Below are positions 20,001 through 33,080 of a DNA stretch of 64,000 nucleotides, one piece after another. A model generated the notes under the pieces. That model made no database searches and was not told where the DNA came from. It was given only the letters and a program-made list of their open reading frames with translations. Numbering within the stretch: position 1 is the first letter of the stretch; every line of letters starts with the position of its first letter. Location of the stretch: NCBI RefSeq assembly GCF_045679555.1, contig NC_092093.1:62512365-62576364 (forward strand), given 5' to 3'. The position numbers and the translations under genes are program-made. The DNA comes from Salvelinus alpinus. Its lineage: Eukaryota; Chordata; Actinopteri; Salmoniformes; Salmonidae.

Positions 20001-23000
20001 TTAATACATTTTTGCAAATGTATTAAAAAGAAAATTAAAAAAATTTAAATGGGAAAATCACATTTACATAAGTATTCAGACCATTTACTCAGTACTTTGT
20101 TGAAGCACCTTAGGCAGCGATTACAGCCTCGAGTCTTATTGGGTATGACGCTACAAGCTTGGCACACCTGTATTTGGGGAGTTTCTCACATTCTTCTCTG
20201 CAGATCCTCTCAAGTTCTGTCAGGTTGGATGGGGAGCATCACTGCACAGCTATTTTCAGGTCTCTTCAAAGATGTTCGATCAGGTTCAAGTCCGGGCTCT
20301 AGCTGAGCCACTCAAGGACATTCAGAGACTTGTCCCGAACCCACTTCTGCGTTGTCTTGGCTGTGTGCTTAGGGTTGTTGTCCTGTTGGAAGGTGAATCT
20401 TGGCATTCTTTGCATTCTCTCAACCAGCTTCACCTGGAATGCTTTTCCAACAGTATTGAAGGAGTTCCCACATATGCTGAGCACTTGTTGGCTGCTTTTC
20501 CTTTACTCTGCGATCCAACTCCTCCCAAACCATCTCAATTAGGGTGAGGTTGGGTGATTGTGGAGGCCAGGTCATCTGATGCAGCAGTGAAGGGGTCTGA
20601 ATACTTTCCGAATGCACTATATGCTGTCAATTAACCTCTATATTTGATCTGGGGAGGGCATCAATAAGAGAATGACAAGTGAGAGGGAGAAGACCCATGT
20701 CCAGTTATAGTATAAAGAGTGTGTCATTGACTTACCTCTGTATTTGAGCTGGTTGAATTCCCTGATGTTCTGCATGTTGACATGGGCAGCTGCAGCAGCC
20801 GTTCCAGAGTTGGGTCGTCTGGACGATCCCTGGGCTCTGATGAGTGCCATCTCAAACACGTCCCCATGGGGGCGCCCTCTGCGCCTGGGCACAACACGGA
20901 ATGGAACATCAACACGCCACAGTCGCCCATATAAAATATGCATGTTTTGTTTGCAACCATAAACCGACGAGCGTACAGCTTACAGAACGAATAAGTACCT
21001 GGTAAATCAGTTTTTTTTTATTAACATGGATTACAGTGTATTGTTCCAGGGATGAGTCAGAATAAAGCTATAGTACCTGGGCCTGTGGATGTTCGACACT
21101 TTCAAGTGTTTCTTTCAGACCCGAAGCAGACATGATGGGGTATTCAGCATAGGTTGCTTATACGACCTGAGGAAAGCCTTCTAACTGGCAAAGGCTCAAA
21201 GATGTATTCTCCAGTGCTCTTAAGGTGCACTAGTGTTTGAATACATGCAGCACTTTGAAGAGCCATGCGTGACCAGAGCAAAGTTCTGTTATTGAAGCCA
21301 AGGGCATTCACCATTCATGAAATGTTTGTTCCTCCTGAACATACCCTGGGCAATTAGGGCAAGACTGTTCAAGGTAAATGGTTTAGATTTGTCAACGTGA
21401 CCTACTGTGGCCCTGGTGTTACTGTAAGGGGTGTGTCTGTCCTGCCTACCTGGTGGAGATGGCTGTGTCTATCTCCTCTCTGTCACTCTGCAGCAGCTGC
21501 CCCTCCAGCCGTCTCTGTTCGCTCCGCAGCTGTCTCCGCAGCGTGGACAACTCGCTGATCACACCCTGCTGCTGGTCCTCTGGCAGGGAGATGGACAGGT
21601 AGAGACAGACAGACCGTGGAGAAAGGGAAAGAAACATAGTTGAGAGAAGATATCAGTAAAGTCAGGTATTTTCTCCAGTATTTCTTTGAGTGCTCTATCT
21701 CAGTGCTAAGGCAAAAACCAAAACGCCCCAGGACCGAGTTTGGGGAACCCTGCTCTATCTAACCTGTGGCTCGGAGCTGGTTTCTCCTGGCAGGTACAGG
21801 TGGAGAGTGTGGTGCTGACATAGAACGCTCCTGGGGACACAAGGAACAAGGAGAGTGAGTGTGTATGTGTGTTTGTGTGTGTCTCTGCAGGGATTAAGGT
21901 TAGGGTTGGGGTTGAGCCAGGGTGTGGACATGAAGCCTCTGCCCAGGCTTTGCTGAAGCATCGTACAACGCCTGGATCGGTATTTTACGTATCAGCTTAC
22001 AACATCATAGGTTATAGCAATCTGGTGCCCGACTGCACAGTCCATTAAGTGTCACACAACCATTGTTTATTGCATGCAATGTCTGAGCAGGCGAACGCGA
22101 CCAGGGTTAGGGTTATGGCTAGGGTTAAGCCAGGGTGTGGACATGAAGCTAGGGTTAGAGTGACTAAGTTACTTACAGACAGGGCCCTAGAGGAGAGCTG
22201 GCTGACAGCAGAGGGAGGTCTGGGAGTGAGGTGCTGCTTCCCCAGTCTCTTCTGCAGGGCTGGGATAGGTGGTGACGGATCTCTCTGACTCTGCATAAAG
22301 GACATGGCACAACTCCCACTCAGACGGCTCAGTACAACACCAAGTAGTTTCTACAGTATCTAGTATCTTCTGAACATGTTACACACCTCTTCCTTTCGCG
22401 CCCGTCTTTCCCTCTCAACCTGCTGTCTCAGGGTCTTGCTCTCACGCTCTTCCTCCTCCCTGCTCTTCCTGTCCGCCTCTTTACGGCGCTCCTCAGCCTG
22501 GCGGATCAGCTCTTCATTCTTGGCACTTTGCTAAAGCAGGGGAAAATACAGAATCCAGTTTCAATACTTGCATCCTTCAACCAATGTGGGTTCATGTATC
22601 TAATCAAAAACGATAACCTCCTCCTCACCTCCATCTCCTTCCGTTTCCTCCTCTGCTGCTCCTCCTCAAACTCCTGCTGGATAAGAACCCTCTGCTCTGC
22701 CAGCCTCTTCTCCTCCCTCTCCTCCTCCATCCTTTCACGGTCCCTCTCCTTCGCCTCCTTCCTCCTTTTCTCTTCGATCTGTCCATCACAAAACAAACAG
22801 CACTGTTCATCACTCTGACCGTGGTCTGTGAGCACAGCCTGGACGGGCTCTTTTGAACACCTATCAAGAACCTTTGTGGTTCTTGTTTGATCCATAGTAT
22901 CCACAGATCAATAGCATGGTTCCATTATTACTCCCGTGGAGCCAGTGGAGGTGTTCTCCCTGGGTGTAGGCTGAGGGCTGTAGGGCCAGGTACCTGCTGC

Positions 23001-26000
23001 TTCAGGTAGTCTTTGTATGTGTCCTGATCCTGGAGCTGCTGTGGAGTAGGCTGATCACTGAACACGTTGCTACGGGCGAACTGGGACGTCTGGGCAAAGG
23101 AGAAACCTGCAGGGACGGATGGAGAAGGGTGACTCATCAATTCACACACACATACATACAAAAGACCAGGACAGTGAAAACTGACATTTACAGAGTGCCA
23201 GTGAGAGTTGGGCTACCTGATATTCCCCTGGGGGTAAGTCCCCCTCCACCTCCAATCCTGCCTACAGAGCCCTGCGGCCATCTCCTGTCCCTGGACTCTG
23301 GGTTTACGTACACCTCCTTGTTGATCCTGTGCATTCTGTTCAGATCACCTGGAGGCATGGAGGCATCGTTATCAGCTACAGAGAAACTTTCAATGTAGTG
23401 GTGACTCACAGCTTACGCTACAGTGCCTCCTCGCACCAGGGCCAATGCAATGACAACAGAGATGTTGACAGAGAAATAACCCGGAGGCTTACATGCTGAC
23501 CACACCGCCGGCATCGCATGCATTGCAAAATAAATGTACACATACATGTTATTCAATCATTGCACCCACACTGCTTGCGCGTGTCAATGAACTTGGTTCT
23601 ATTTGTGAAGCTTGATGCGCTGCAAGTCCGGCCTCTCCCATCTCCTCATTGGTTTTTAGGAGCATATATCCACGTGGGTGATTGAAAGATGAACTGAGGT
23701 CCACACTCCAGACCAGTCGGTGGTGGTAATGCACCTTAAAGTTGGTTGCCAACCACCATATAAAGTCCAAAGAAGAAGAAGCCTGAAGGAGGAGAGATTA
23801 CTAGAAACAAACTCGGTTTACCGTTTTATCCTTGGATTAATTGTCGGAGTAGAGGACCTTGTGCATTTCAGGTAAAATAACAACCCAATGTTTATATACC
23901 TGGACAAATTAGCTAGCAACAGCAAGCTAGCTATCTAAATTGCCATAAATGTTTAATGCTTTTTGACTCGTCCCCAAATTAATACAGTTGGTTCAGAGTT
24001 TGTTTGGATATTTCAACCTGCATATCCTGGTCGCATCTGGTGTGGGTGGACAAAATCAACACGGGCGTGATGGAGCGGTGTGGTCAGCATGTTAGACTAA
24101 ATCAAGTGACTGAAAACTAAGGTTTCATAGACAAATTCAGAGAAGTTATCATTTTGGTTTTTACAGTTGCTACGTATATGAATAAACCTAAATCTAACGG
24201 TAAAGACAGAGCAACTAAAGAGGACTAACGACTATGATGAACTCAGCAAAAAAAGAAACGTCCCTTTTTCAGGACCCTGTCTTTCAAAAGATAATTTGCA
24301 AAAATCCAAATAACTTCACAGATCTTCATTGTAAAGGGTTTAAACACTGTTTCCCATGCTTGCTCAATGAACCATAAACAATTAAGACACTAACAGCTTA
24401 CAGACGGTAGGCAATTAAGTAAATTCACAGTTATGAAAACTTAGGACACTAAAGAGGCCTTTCTACTGACTCTGAAAAACACCAAAAGAAAGATGCCTAG
24501 GGTCCCTGCTCATCTGCGTGAACGTGCCTTAGGCATGCTGCAAGGAGGCATGAGGACTGCAGATGTGCCCAATCCAATAAATTGCAATGTCCGTACTGTG
24601 AGACGCCTAAGACAGCGCTACAGGGAGACAGGACCGACAGCTGATTGTCCTCGCAGTGGCAGACCACGTGTAACAACACCTGCACAGGATCGGTTCATCC
24701 GAACATCACACCTGCGGGACAGGTACAGGATGGCAACAACTGCCCGAGTTACACCAGGAACACACAATCCCTCCATCAGTGCTCAGACTGTCCGCAATAG
24801 GCTGAGAGAGCCTGGACTGAGGACTTGTAGGCCTGTTGTAAGGCAGGTCCTCACCAGATATCACCGGCAACAACGTCACCTATGGGCACAAACCCACCAT
24901 CGCTGGACCAGACAGGACTGGCAAAAAGTGCTCTTCACTGACGTGTCGCGGTTTTGTCTCACCAGGGGTGATGGTCGGATTCGCGTTTATCGTCAAAGGA
25001 ATGAGCATTACACGAGGCCTGTACTCTGGAGCGGGATCTATTTGGAGGTGGAGGGTCCGTCATGGTCTAGGGCAGTGTGTCACAGCGTCATCGGACTGAG
25101 CTTGTTGTCATTACAGGCAATCTCAACGCTGTGCGTTACAGGGAAGACATCCTCCTCCCTCATGTGGTACCCTTCCTGCAGGCTCATCCTGATATGACCC
25201 TCCAGCATGACAATGCCACCAGCCATACTGCTCTTTCTGTGCGTGATTTCCTGCAAGACAGGGATGTTAGTGTTCTGCCATGACCAGCAAAGAGCCCGGA
25301 TCTCAATCCCATTGAGCACGTTTGGGACCTGTTGGATCGGAGGGTGAGGGATAGGGCCATTCCCCCCAGAAATGTCCGGGAACTTGCAGGTGCCTTGGTG
25401 GAAGAGTGGAGTAACATCTCACAGCAAGAACTGGCAAATCTGGTGCAGTCCATGAGGAGGAAATGCACTGCAGTACTTAATGCAGCTGGTGGCCACACCA
25501 GATACTGACTGTTACTTTTGATTTTGACCCCCCACTTTTGATTTTGACCCCCCCTTTGTTCAGGGACACATTATTCCATTTCTGTTAGTCACATGTCTGT
25601 GGAACATGTTCAGTTTATGTCTGTTGTTGAATCTTGTTATGTTCATACAAATATTTACACATGTTAAGTTTGCTGAAAATAAATGCAGTTGACAGTGAGG
25701 ACATTTATTTTTTTGCTGAGTTTATATAAAATCAAAAGGTAACGTACTGATGAGATTTCCCCTGTCGTCTTTGAGAGGGGCCCCTCCTCCCCCCTTCCCC
25801 CAGGGATCATAGGCCTTCATCTCGGCCTCGATCTTGGCATCATAGCGATCCCTTTTCTCCCTCTCCTGTCTTTTTCGCTCCTCTCTTTCCTGGATCTGTG
25901 GCAAGAGGGGGGAAGATGCCATCAAGTACTGGTCATTAAATTTCATTTAAAAAAAATGTCTGAGTTAATTTGAGAGATAAGAAAAAGTCAATATATTCAA

Positions 26001-29000
26001 ACTGAGCTCTACAGTATGTAGGAAATGAAACGTGTTCCCTTTTCTACTGCTCTTGTGATATTCCTGCTTTATTCCCTTTACCTTGGAAAAGTGCTGACTC
26101 CACTCTTGCCTGATCTCTTCCTGTCAAAATATTGCAGTCTGTCACTAATCTGAATCATTGGTTTCCTGTTCCTCTGGCATCAGCAGAGGGAAACAAAACA
26201 GTCTGACGCCGCTAGCTAGCAGAGTTAGCATCTCACTAAGCCGCCCTCCACCTTCACTCTCACAGGGTCATGTTCAGTAGCGCACAACACAGCAAAACAT
26301 TTTGATACAAATATGCAGTTATTGGTCCACATAATAATGCTGTGATGACTAAGAAACTGGATCAATATTTAATGGTTTATTCTTCACTACAACCGGACTT
26401 AGTCAATCTTGGCCAGTTGTGAGTCCACAGAGATGGCCAGTAGGGAGAGATATGGGGTGAAGGAGAGAGAGCGGGGGGGGGGTAGAGAGAGGGAATCAGT
26501 AAGGTGAGGTAAGGACGAGAGGACAGACTTTTCTCTCAGTCTTTTATCACACCAATGAGAGTACGGCTCCACCACTCTTACCCCGCCTCCATACCACAGC
26601 TGGGGAGAAATTGAAGCCCAGACACAGCCCTTAGCCATGGTATATTGGCAATATACCACAAACCCCAGAGGTGTCTTATTGCTATTATAAACTGGTTACC
26701 AGCGTAATTCGAGCAGTAAAAATAAATGTTTTGTCATACCCGTCGTATACGGTCGACATACCACAGCTTTCAGCCAATCAGCAATCAGGGCTCGAACCAC
26801 CCACTTTATAATGTATCATGATGTCCTGTGATATTGTTTATGTCAATGGGATTTTCCCTTGTTTAAACAAAGTTTAAATACATTTTTCAATGTGTAGCCT
26901 ACCTGTTGTCTCAATGCTCCCTGGTAGTTCAACACACTCTCCTTGGACTGCTTGGGCCTCTCTCCTATCGCTCCAACACCCAGCCCAGCTCCAGGGAGGG
27001 CCACAGCTTGCTGATAGGCTCCTCTGGAGAAAGACATTCAAACATTATGGGTAACCATATCAACACAATACCCCTAGTTGTGAGAGACATATAGCCTCCA
27101 CACAGCTCTCAATGCTTGCTTAGGGTGCCCTCTTCTGTTTCTTTAAATAACTCAAACCTGAAGTTGTGTTACTTAGCAATGAGCTGTATGAAAACAAATG
27201 TGTGTGAGTGGGTGACTTGTGTGCAGGTCTCCAGACAATGTGGAACGGTATGGAATTCCTGTACTAAGGACACCCACCGGGCCCCTTGATGTCCAGGTGG
27301 AGGCATCATTCCTGGAGGCAGATTTGAGAAGACCATGGGCTGCCCTCCACCTCCTTGAGGTCCATCTAAAGGGAACGATAGGAGAACACTATATCAGTTG
27401 GATATCAAAACAACACACATACACACCAAAAAAGTGTCCAAAACATTGTCAGACCTTTACTGAATTAACAAAGGCAGCTACAACGGGTGTTCTAAAGCTA
27501 TGTTAGTAGATTGCCATGTTTTGGCACAGAACAGCAGCCCTCACGTCTTTGCCCGGCACACACACACACATCTCTGGATCAGAGGAGGCTGGTGAGGGGA
27601 GGACGGCTTATAATAATGAATGGAATGGTACCAAGCACATGGAAACCAGGTGTTTGTGTTTGAGACCATTCCATGCATTCCTTTCCAGCCTGACTATGAA
27701 CCTGTCCTCCCCATTTAAAGTACAACCAGCCACCACTGCCCTGGATGGATACCTTCCCATCTGATAAAGTATAGTGAGTATTGACTATTGAACAATAGGA
27801 GACATTTCTCCAGAAGTGGAGCATATTGGATGCTGTTGCTCACATACATCTGGACTAGGAGTCTGTGGAACTCATTTCCAATAAGCTGTCTGTCCATGAG
27901 CCGTATAAATCATGAGTGGGTCATATGAGCGTTATGGGAAACAGTGCCAAGCCCTGTTGGCCCATGATCTGGTGACATAGTGGCTTCATAATAAAATGGT
28001 AATGAACCTCCATGGAGAGCCCCGGGGGGTTTATTTAAGGCTTAGTGGATTACTCACCGCCAACAATGGAGTCACCATATATTACCAAGAGAATTCAATG
28101 ACAGTGAATCACAATTGTCTGCAATAAATCTGTCTAATTTTAAGGATTGCCAGATCCTAAACCTCTGAGTGCACGATATCACAAAATAAGAAGAGAGAAA
28201 AGGATTATGGTTTAATCCTGTCACGAGGCCTCTTTCCCAAAACACAGTACAGTATATTTTGCACAGTTGTTAACTGAGATACTAACAGTGGAGCAGATTT
28301 TTGTCCAGTGGATTCCTTGCTCCATAGTAGTAATAGGCCTCATCATACGGAGTCCTGTAGGCATCAGTTAGAGTGGGCGGCAATGGAGGAGGTAAGCTAG
28401 CAATTCTGGAAAAAGCAACACACACACAATTTTTATACACACATTTTTTTTTTTTTTAAACAACGACTGACCAAGTAAAGATCGACTTTTGTTACCTCAT
28501 CTTGTTTCACTGTACCTTGGGGCGACTATCTCTCCCAGGGTACTAGAGAGGCTCCTGTGGAAGTCTTCATTGAGAGGGGCGCCCCCAGGCACCCCCATGC
28601 CTGCCCCTGCTCCAGCCCCCATTCCTAACCGCGGCCCCCCTGCCCCTGTTAGTTGACCCAAGATGTTAGTGTAGTCCATTGGAGGGGAGGGGAAGGCAAC
28701 ACGGGGCCTCCCAGGGGGACCTCTCTCCTCTGTGCCCGCCTCAGGCATCTCCTGGCGGGGCCTGGGGCTAGAGTTGGTCCCCGGGGCGTCAAGGCCTACT
28801 CCGGGTCTATAGGGGATGTCACGTCTCCGGCCCTCATATTCGCGGTTCACCGCCCCAAACTGCATAATGCGGTCAGGCTGGGAGTACACGTGGAAAGAGA
28901 CTATGTGACTCATGGTGGTCAAAAATGATGGAACACTTGAATACATCAGAGTGAAAGTTTAGTCACCATCTATGGTAAAGTACAAAGTAATTCAGGGGCA

Positions 29001-32000
29001 GAAATATATTAAACGATTATCAGTGTAATTGATTCAGAGCGATGTGAAATGTGCTGACGATGCCATTGTTGTGAAAAGGGCTACTTTCCAAAAGACTTGA
29101 CAAGCTATTCAGACATGATTCAAAGTCTTTCCTGAAAACATAAAAACCCAAGTCAAAACAGTCACTGGAAATGAGTGAACAAACAAACATCTTGTTATGA
29201 CATATTTGTTTGTTTCTCCAGAGCTTGAAATACATGATTTACATTCTGGCAAAATGTAAGAGTACACATCATTACAATATTGTTACCACCACAGCATATT
29301 TGTTAAGTCATGAACTTACATTCTCTTTCATATGGTTAACCATACTTTCATAACCCAAATGTCATACAGTATGCATTTCAAGGACAATACAGTATGCAAT
29401 ACATCCTCGAAAAATATTAACAAACCCTTTTACCTGTTTCTCTGGGTCAATCGCCCCAGTGGCAGCAACCCTCAGCTCAAGATCCTTCTCCCTAAAAAAA
29501 AATATATATATTACAAAAATATTTAAACAATTTTTACACACTATCCACTGACATTCACGGTTTATAACCCAACATAGGGCCCTGGTCATATCTAACAACC
29601 AACTTGACCCATACTGGTGTGAAAGATACCATGAAATCTCCCAGTGTTAAACTCACTTCTTTTTGTTCCTCTGCCCCTCAGCCATCTGTTCCAGCAGCTC
29701 CTGTCTGTAGCGGTCCTTCCGCCTCTGTGTGGCCACATCCCCCTCTGTTTCCCCTGAGAGAAATCCCAACACACAACAAATAGCCCTTCAACTTAACAAG
29801 CATGTGTTAGAGCAGGGATGGGTCAACTGTTTGGCTCGAGGGCCACATCGGGATTTCAAAATTCAACGGAGGGACGCACAGATTTGTTTTGGAGCGATTT
29901 GTTTGTCAAAATCTATTTGTGGGTCAGAAAAAGGGAAGTTATTTGACAATATAAAATATATAGGTCCATTATAATTTCTACGTTTTAGATGTTCAAGTTT
30001 GGTCTGGAGTATTTTTTGGTACCCAAAATAATCATTTTCACCCCCCCCAAAAAATTATCCAGCAGCCGTAGTTTTCCCACCCGTGTTACAGCTAATGACG
30101 TTTCACATTTATGTTAGTTAAATGAACTTTAAATGTCCCAGACACACAGTACTGCTTTATACAAAATAGAAATTGTACATTACACATTCAACATAAGACA
30201 TACATTACAGGTTACCCGTCATTCACATTACACACTTCTCATATAGCCACATACATAACACATCTAATGTTATTAGTTACAGCTACCGGTATATAGATAT
30301 AGCCTACCTGTATCTAAAGATCAGACCTGAACACACACACACATGCTAAACATGCATTAAATGAGTGGCTCCTACCGCCGATCATGAGTCCGGTGAAAAA
30401 CTGGGCCTTGTCCTTGTGGGCTGCAGACCTGGATCTCTCGGCGGTCTTCATGGCCGCTGGCATCACAGCACTGGAGAACAGTTACACCGTTACATAGACA
30501 GACAGTAGCTAGGTTAACATCTGCAGTTCAGTTCACCCAATCAATGAACCACCTCATAAAACACATGGCCTAGCCAATAAGTACTCCTCGCAGCCCCACC
30601 CAAGTCAACCCGCACCACCACCTCACACACTACCACAACAGATCCCAGTGTCTGACTGCAGTCTTCTCTTTACCCAGTGACCCAGACACTAAAGAGTAAA
30701 GACCCATCACAGTCAAATCAATGCAGCTCCCCTGATGGAATTGAAGTGAGTGTCTGCCTGGGGCTAAAACCCAAACCTCAATGAGAGGGATTGCTCTCTT
30801 ACACAGCTTATTGAACAGTGGTTCTATTTAGAAGCACAGAAATGGCATGACAATCAAATGCAATGGAAGAACAAAATATTTTACACAGGAATGCAATAAA
30901 TAAACAAGCCTGGGAGTCGGGACTAAAGATAAATCTTGTACATTACAGTTCTGCTTCCTTTGTAAACTTCCTCAACAATCAATACAGGAACAGATCGATA
31001 GAGAGGTTTTATACACGTGGTGGCCAACTCTGCTAAAGTGATTACCTTAGTGGCCATTTAATACATTTATCCTCAATTTTAGTTAAGGAAACAGGCCCTG
31101 ACTGATCTAATGAGTTTAATTCCAGTGGGTCACTCAGTACTTGGGTTTTGGTGTCACCGACTGGGACTTTCTGATCCGGTCGTTGAAGTCCTCTTCATGG
31201 ACAACAGGCGGCTCCACCTCCCTCCTCTCCCGCAGAACTCTGCCATAGAAAGAAAATACTCTGTTAAAAGGCCCGGTTTTTATCTCAATATCAAATCATT
31301 TCTAGATAACAATTAAATACCTTACTGTGATTCTTTTCAATTAAAATTGTCAAAAAGAAAGAAATTGTTTCTTAGCAAAGATCAATTTCTCAAGGAAGAA
31401 CTTTGCTAGGACTTTCTGGGAGTGGTCTGAGTGTGGAGGGAAAACCTGAAAATGAGCTGATATTAGCAGAGAGGTTTGGAACCCTCTTTCTTATCGGTCT
31501 CTTAACTAATGTTGCCACCAGGCAAGCCAAAACTCCATCCCACCAAAACAGGCTGAACTTTCAGGTGGTCTTTTCAAACTGCTAATACATTAAAAGTACA
31601 TTATCATAGTTTTCACAATATTATTCCAACCTCAGTGTGGGAATATATATACAAAACACAGAAAAATCATGTTTTTGACTGCACTGGGCCTTTAAACAGG
31701 AAGATTACAATGATCGCTATATATTTACACAGTAAGATGTTCTAAATGTTTTGTACACTGTGTAAATATATAGCGATCATTGTAATCTTCCTGTTTAAAG
31801 GCCCAGTGCAGTCAAAAACATGATTTTTCTGTGTTTTATATATATATTCCCATATTCACCTGGTCAGTCTCATGGAAAGAGCAGGTGTTCATAATGTTTT
31901 GTACACTCAGTGTATTTCTTTACAGCGGCAGGTAGTTTGCCGATAGAAAAAAATATATAGCTTATAGATGGGGTAGTGCTGGATCTGATCAACTCTCCTG

Positions 32001-33035
32001 TGAAGCACCTGTCAGGGCTGTGATTAACTATTCTCCTCTCTCTTCTCCCAGTGTACTCTGGCTCTCGACTCCGTCTGGATCTCCCCCTCTCCAAGAACTC
32101 AAACTCCTCTTCTTCCTCCTCAGAGTTGTACTCATCCCTGTGCCTGCTTCTCCTCCTGGGCCTCCTCCTCTTCCAGCGCTCCAGGGACTCCTCTGGTCTG
32201 TGGAGCTCCCAGTGCCTCCGGCCTCGTGGGGACTGACCCTCTGTCCCTGTCCCCCTGTCGGTTAGGGTGGCAGCGTCCCTCTTGGATGGGAGTCGCTCCC
32301 AAGGCTGGCCTCCATGGTTAAGCTGGGTGTTATGCTGGGCCTCTGGTATGGCTGGGGGAGAATAAAGTACAGTTGGACTCACAGTCTCCGGGGCCTGCTC
32401 CTGTGAATCAGGAAAGAGATGTGTTAAATGATCAAAATGTGGCAACATGCTGTGGATCTTAGTCAAATGTAGCCAATAAACAGGAGCGTCAAACGTAAAC
32501 TTATTAAAAACACATTGAATAGGTAGAGATATTTTCACAAAAAAGACATACATCTTATTCAAGGTATGCATAATCTATTGTTACCTGAGAGGCATTTGAA
32601 AGTAGTCTCCTTATTTGCCCTGGCCGTCCTTTAAGGAAGAGGTTGTATTCCTTGTTTCTTTCATCTCTTAATTTGTCCTGGAGGAAGACAACACAAACTT
32701 GCCCATCTTCAAATCATAAGCCATTCAGTTGTTTAAAAAAAAAATCCATTGAAGAGTATTTTATTTGACCAGGTAAACATGATGCTAAGTTAGCTACAGC
32801 ATGCCAGCATACACAAGTATCAACTAAAGTAGTTGCTGTGGGACACCAAATCTTATCTTGCACAATCAACATTGGGAAACAAATGTAAACCACTGTACTA
32901 TATCACTCCTTAAGTCATTCTAAGGTAAAAGGGCCTCTCGGTGCAATGAAAGAGGGCTTGGTCGGTATGTTAGCCAGGCCATGGTGACCTAGCATTCTGT
33001 TAACTCCCACTAAAGTATGTCGTCCCCCCCCCCCC

Positions 33036-33080
<45 letters not shown>

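Noticed and set aside
22100-22160. TTAGGG-like runs suggesting an interstitial telomere
   Set aside because: Only a few degenerate units within a short duplicated segment.
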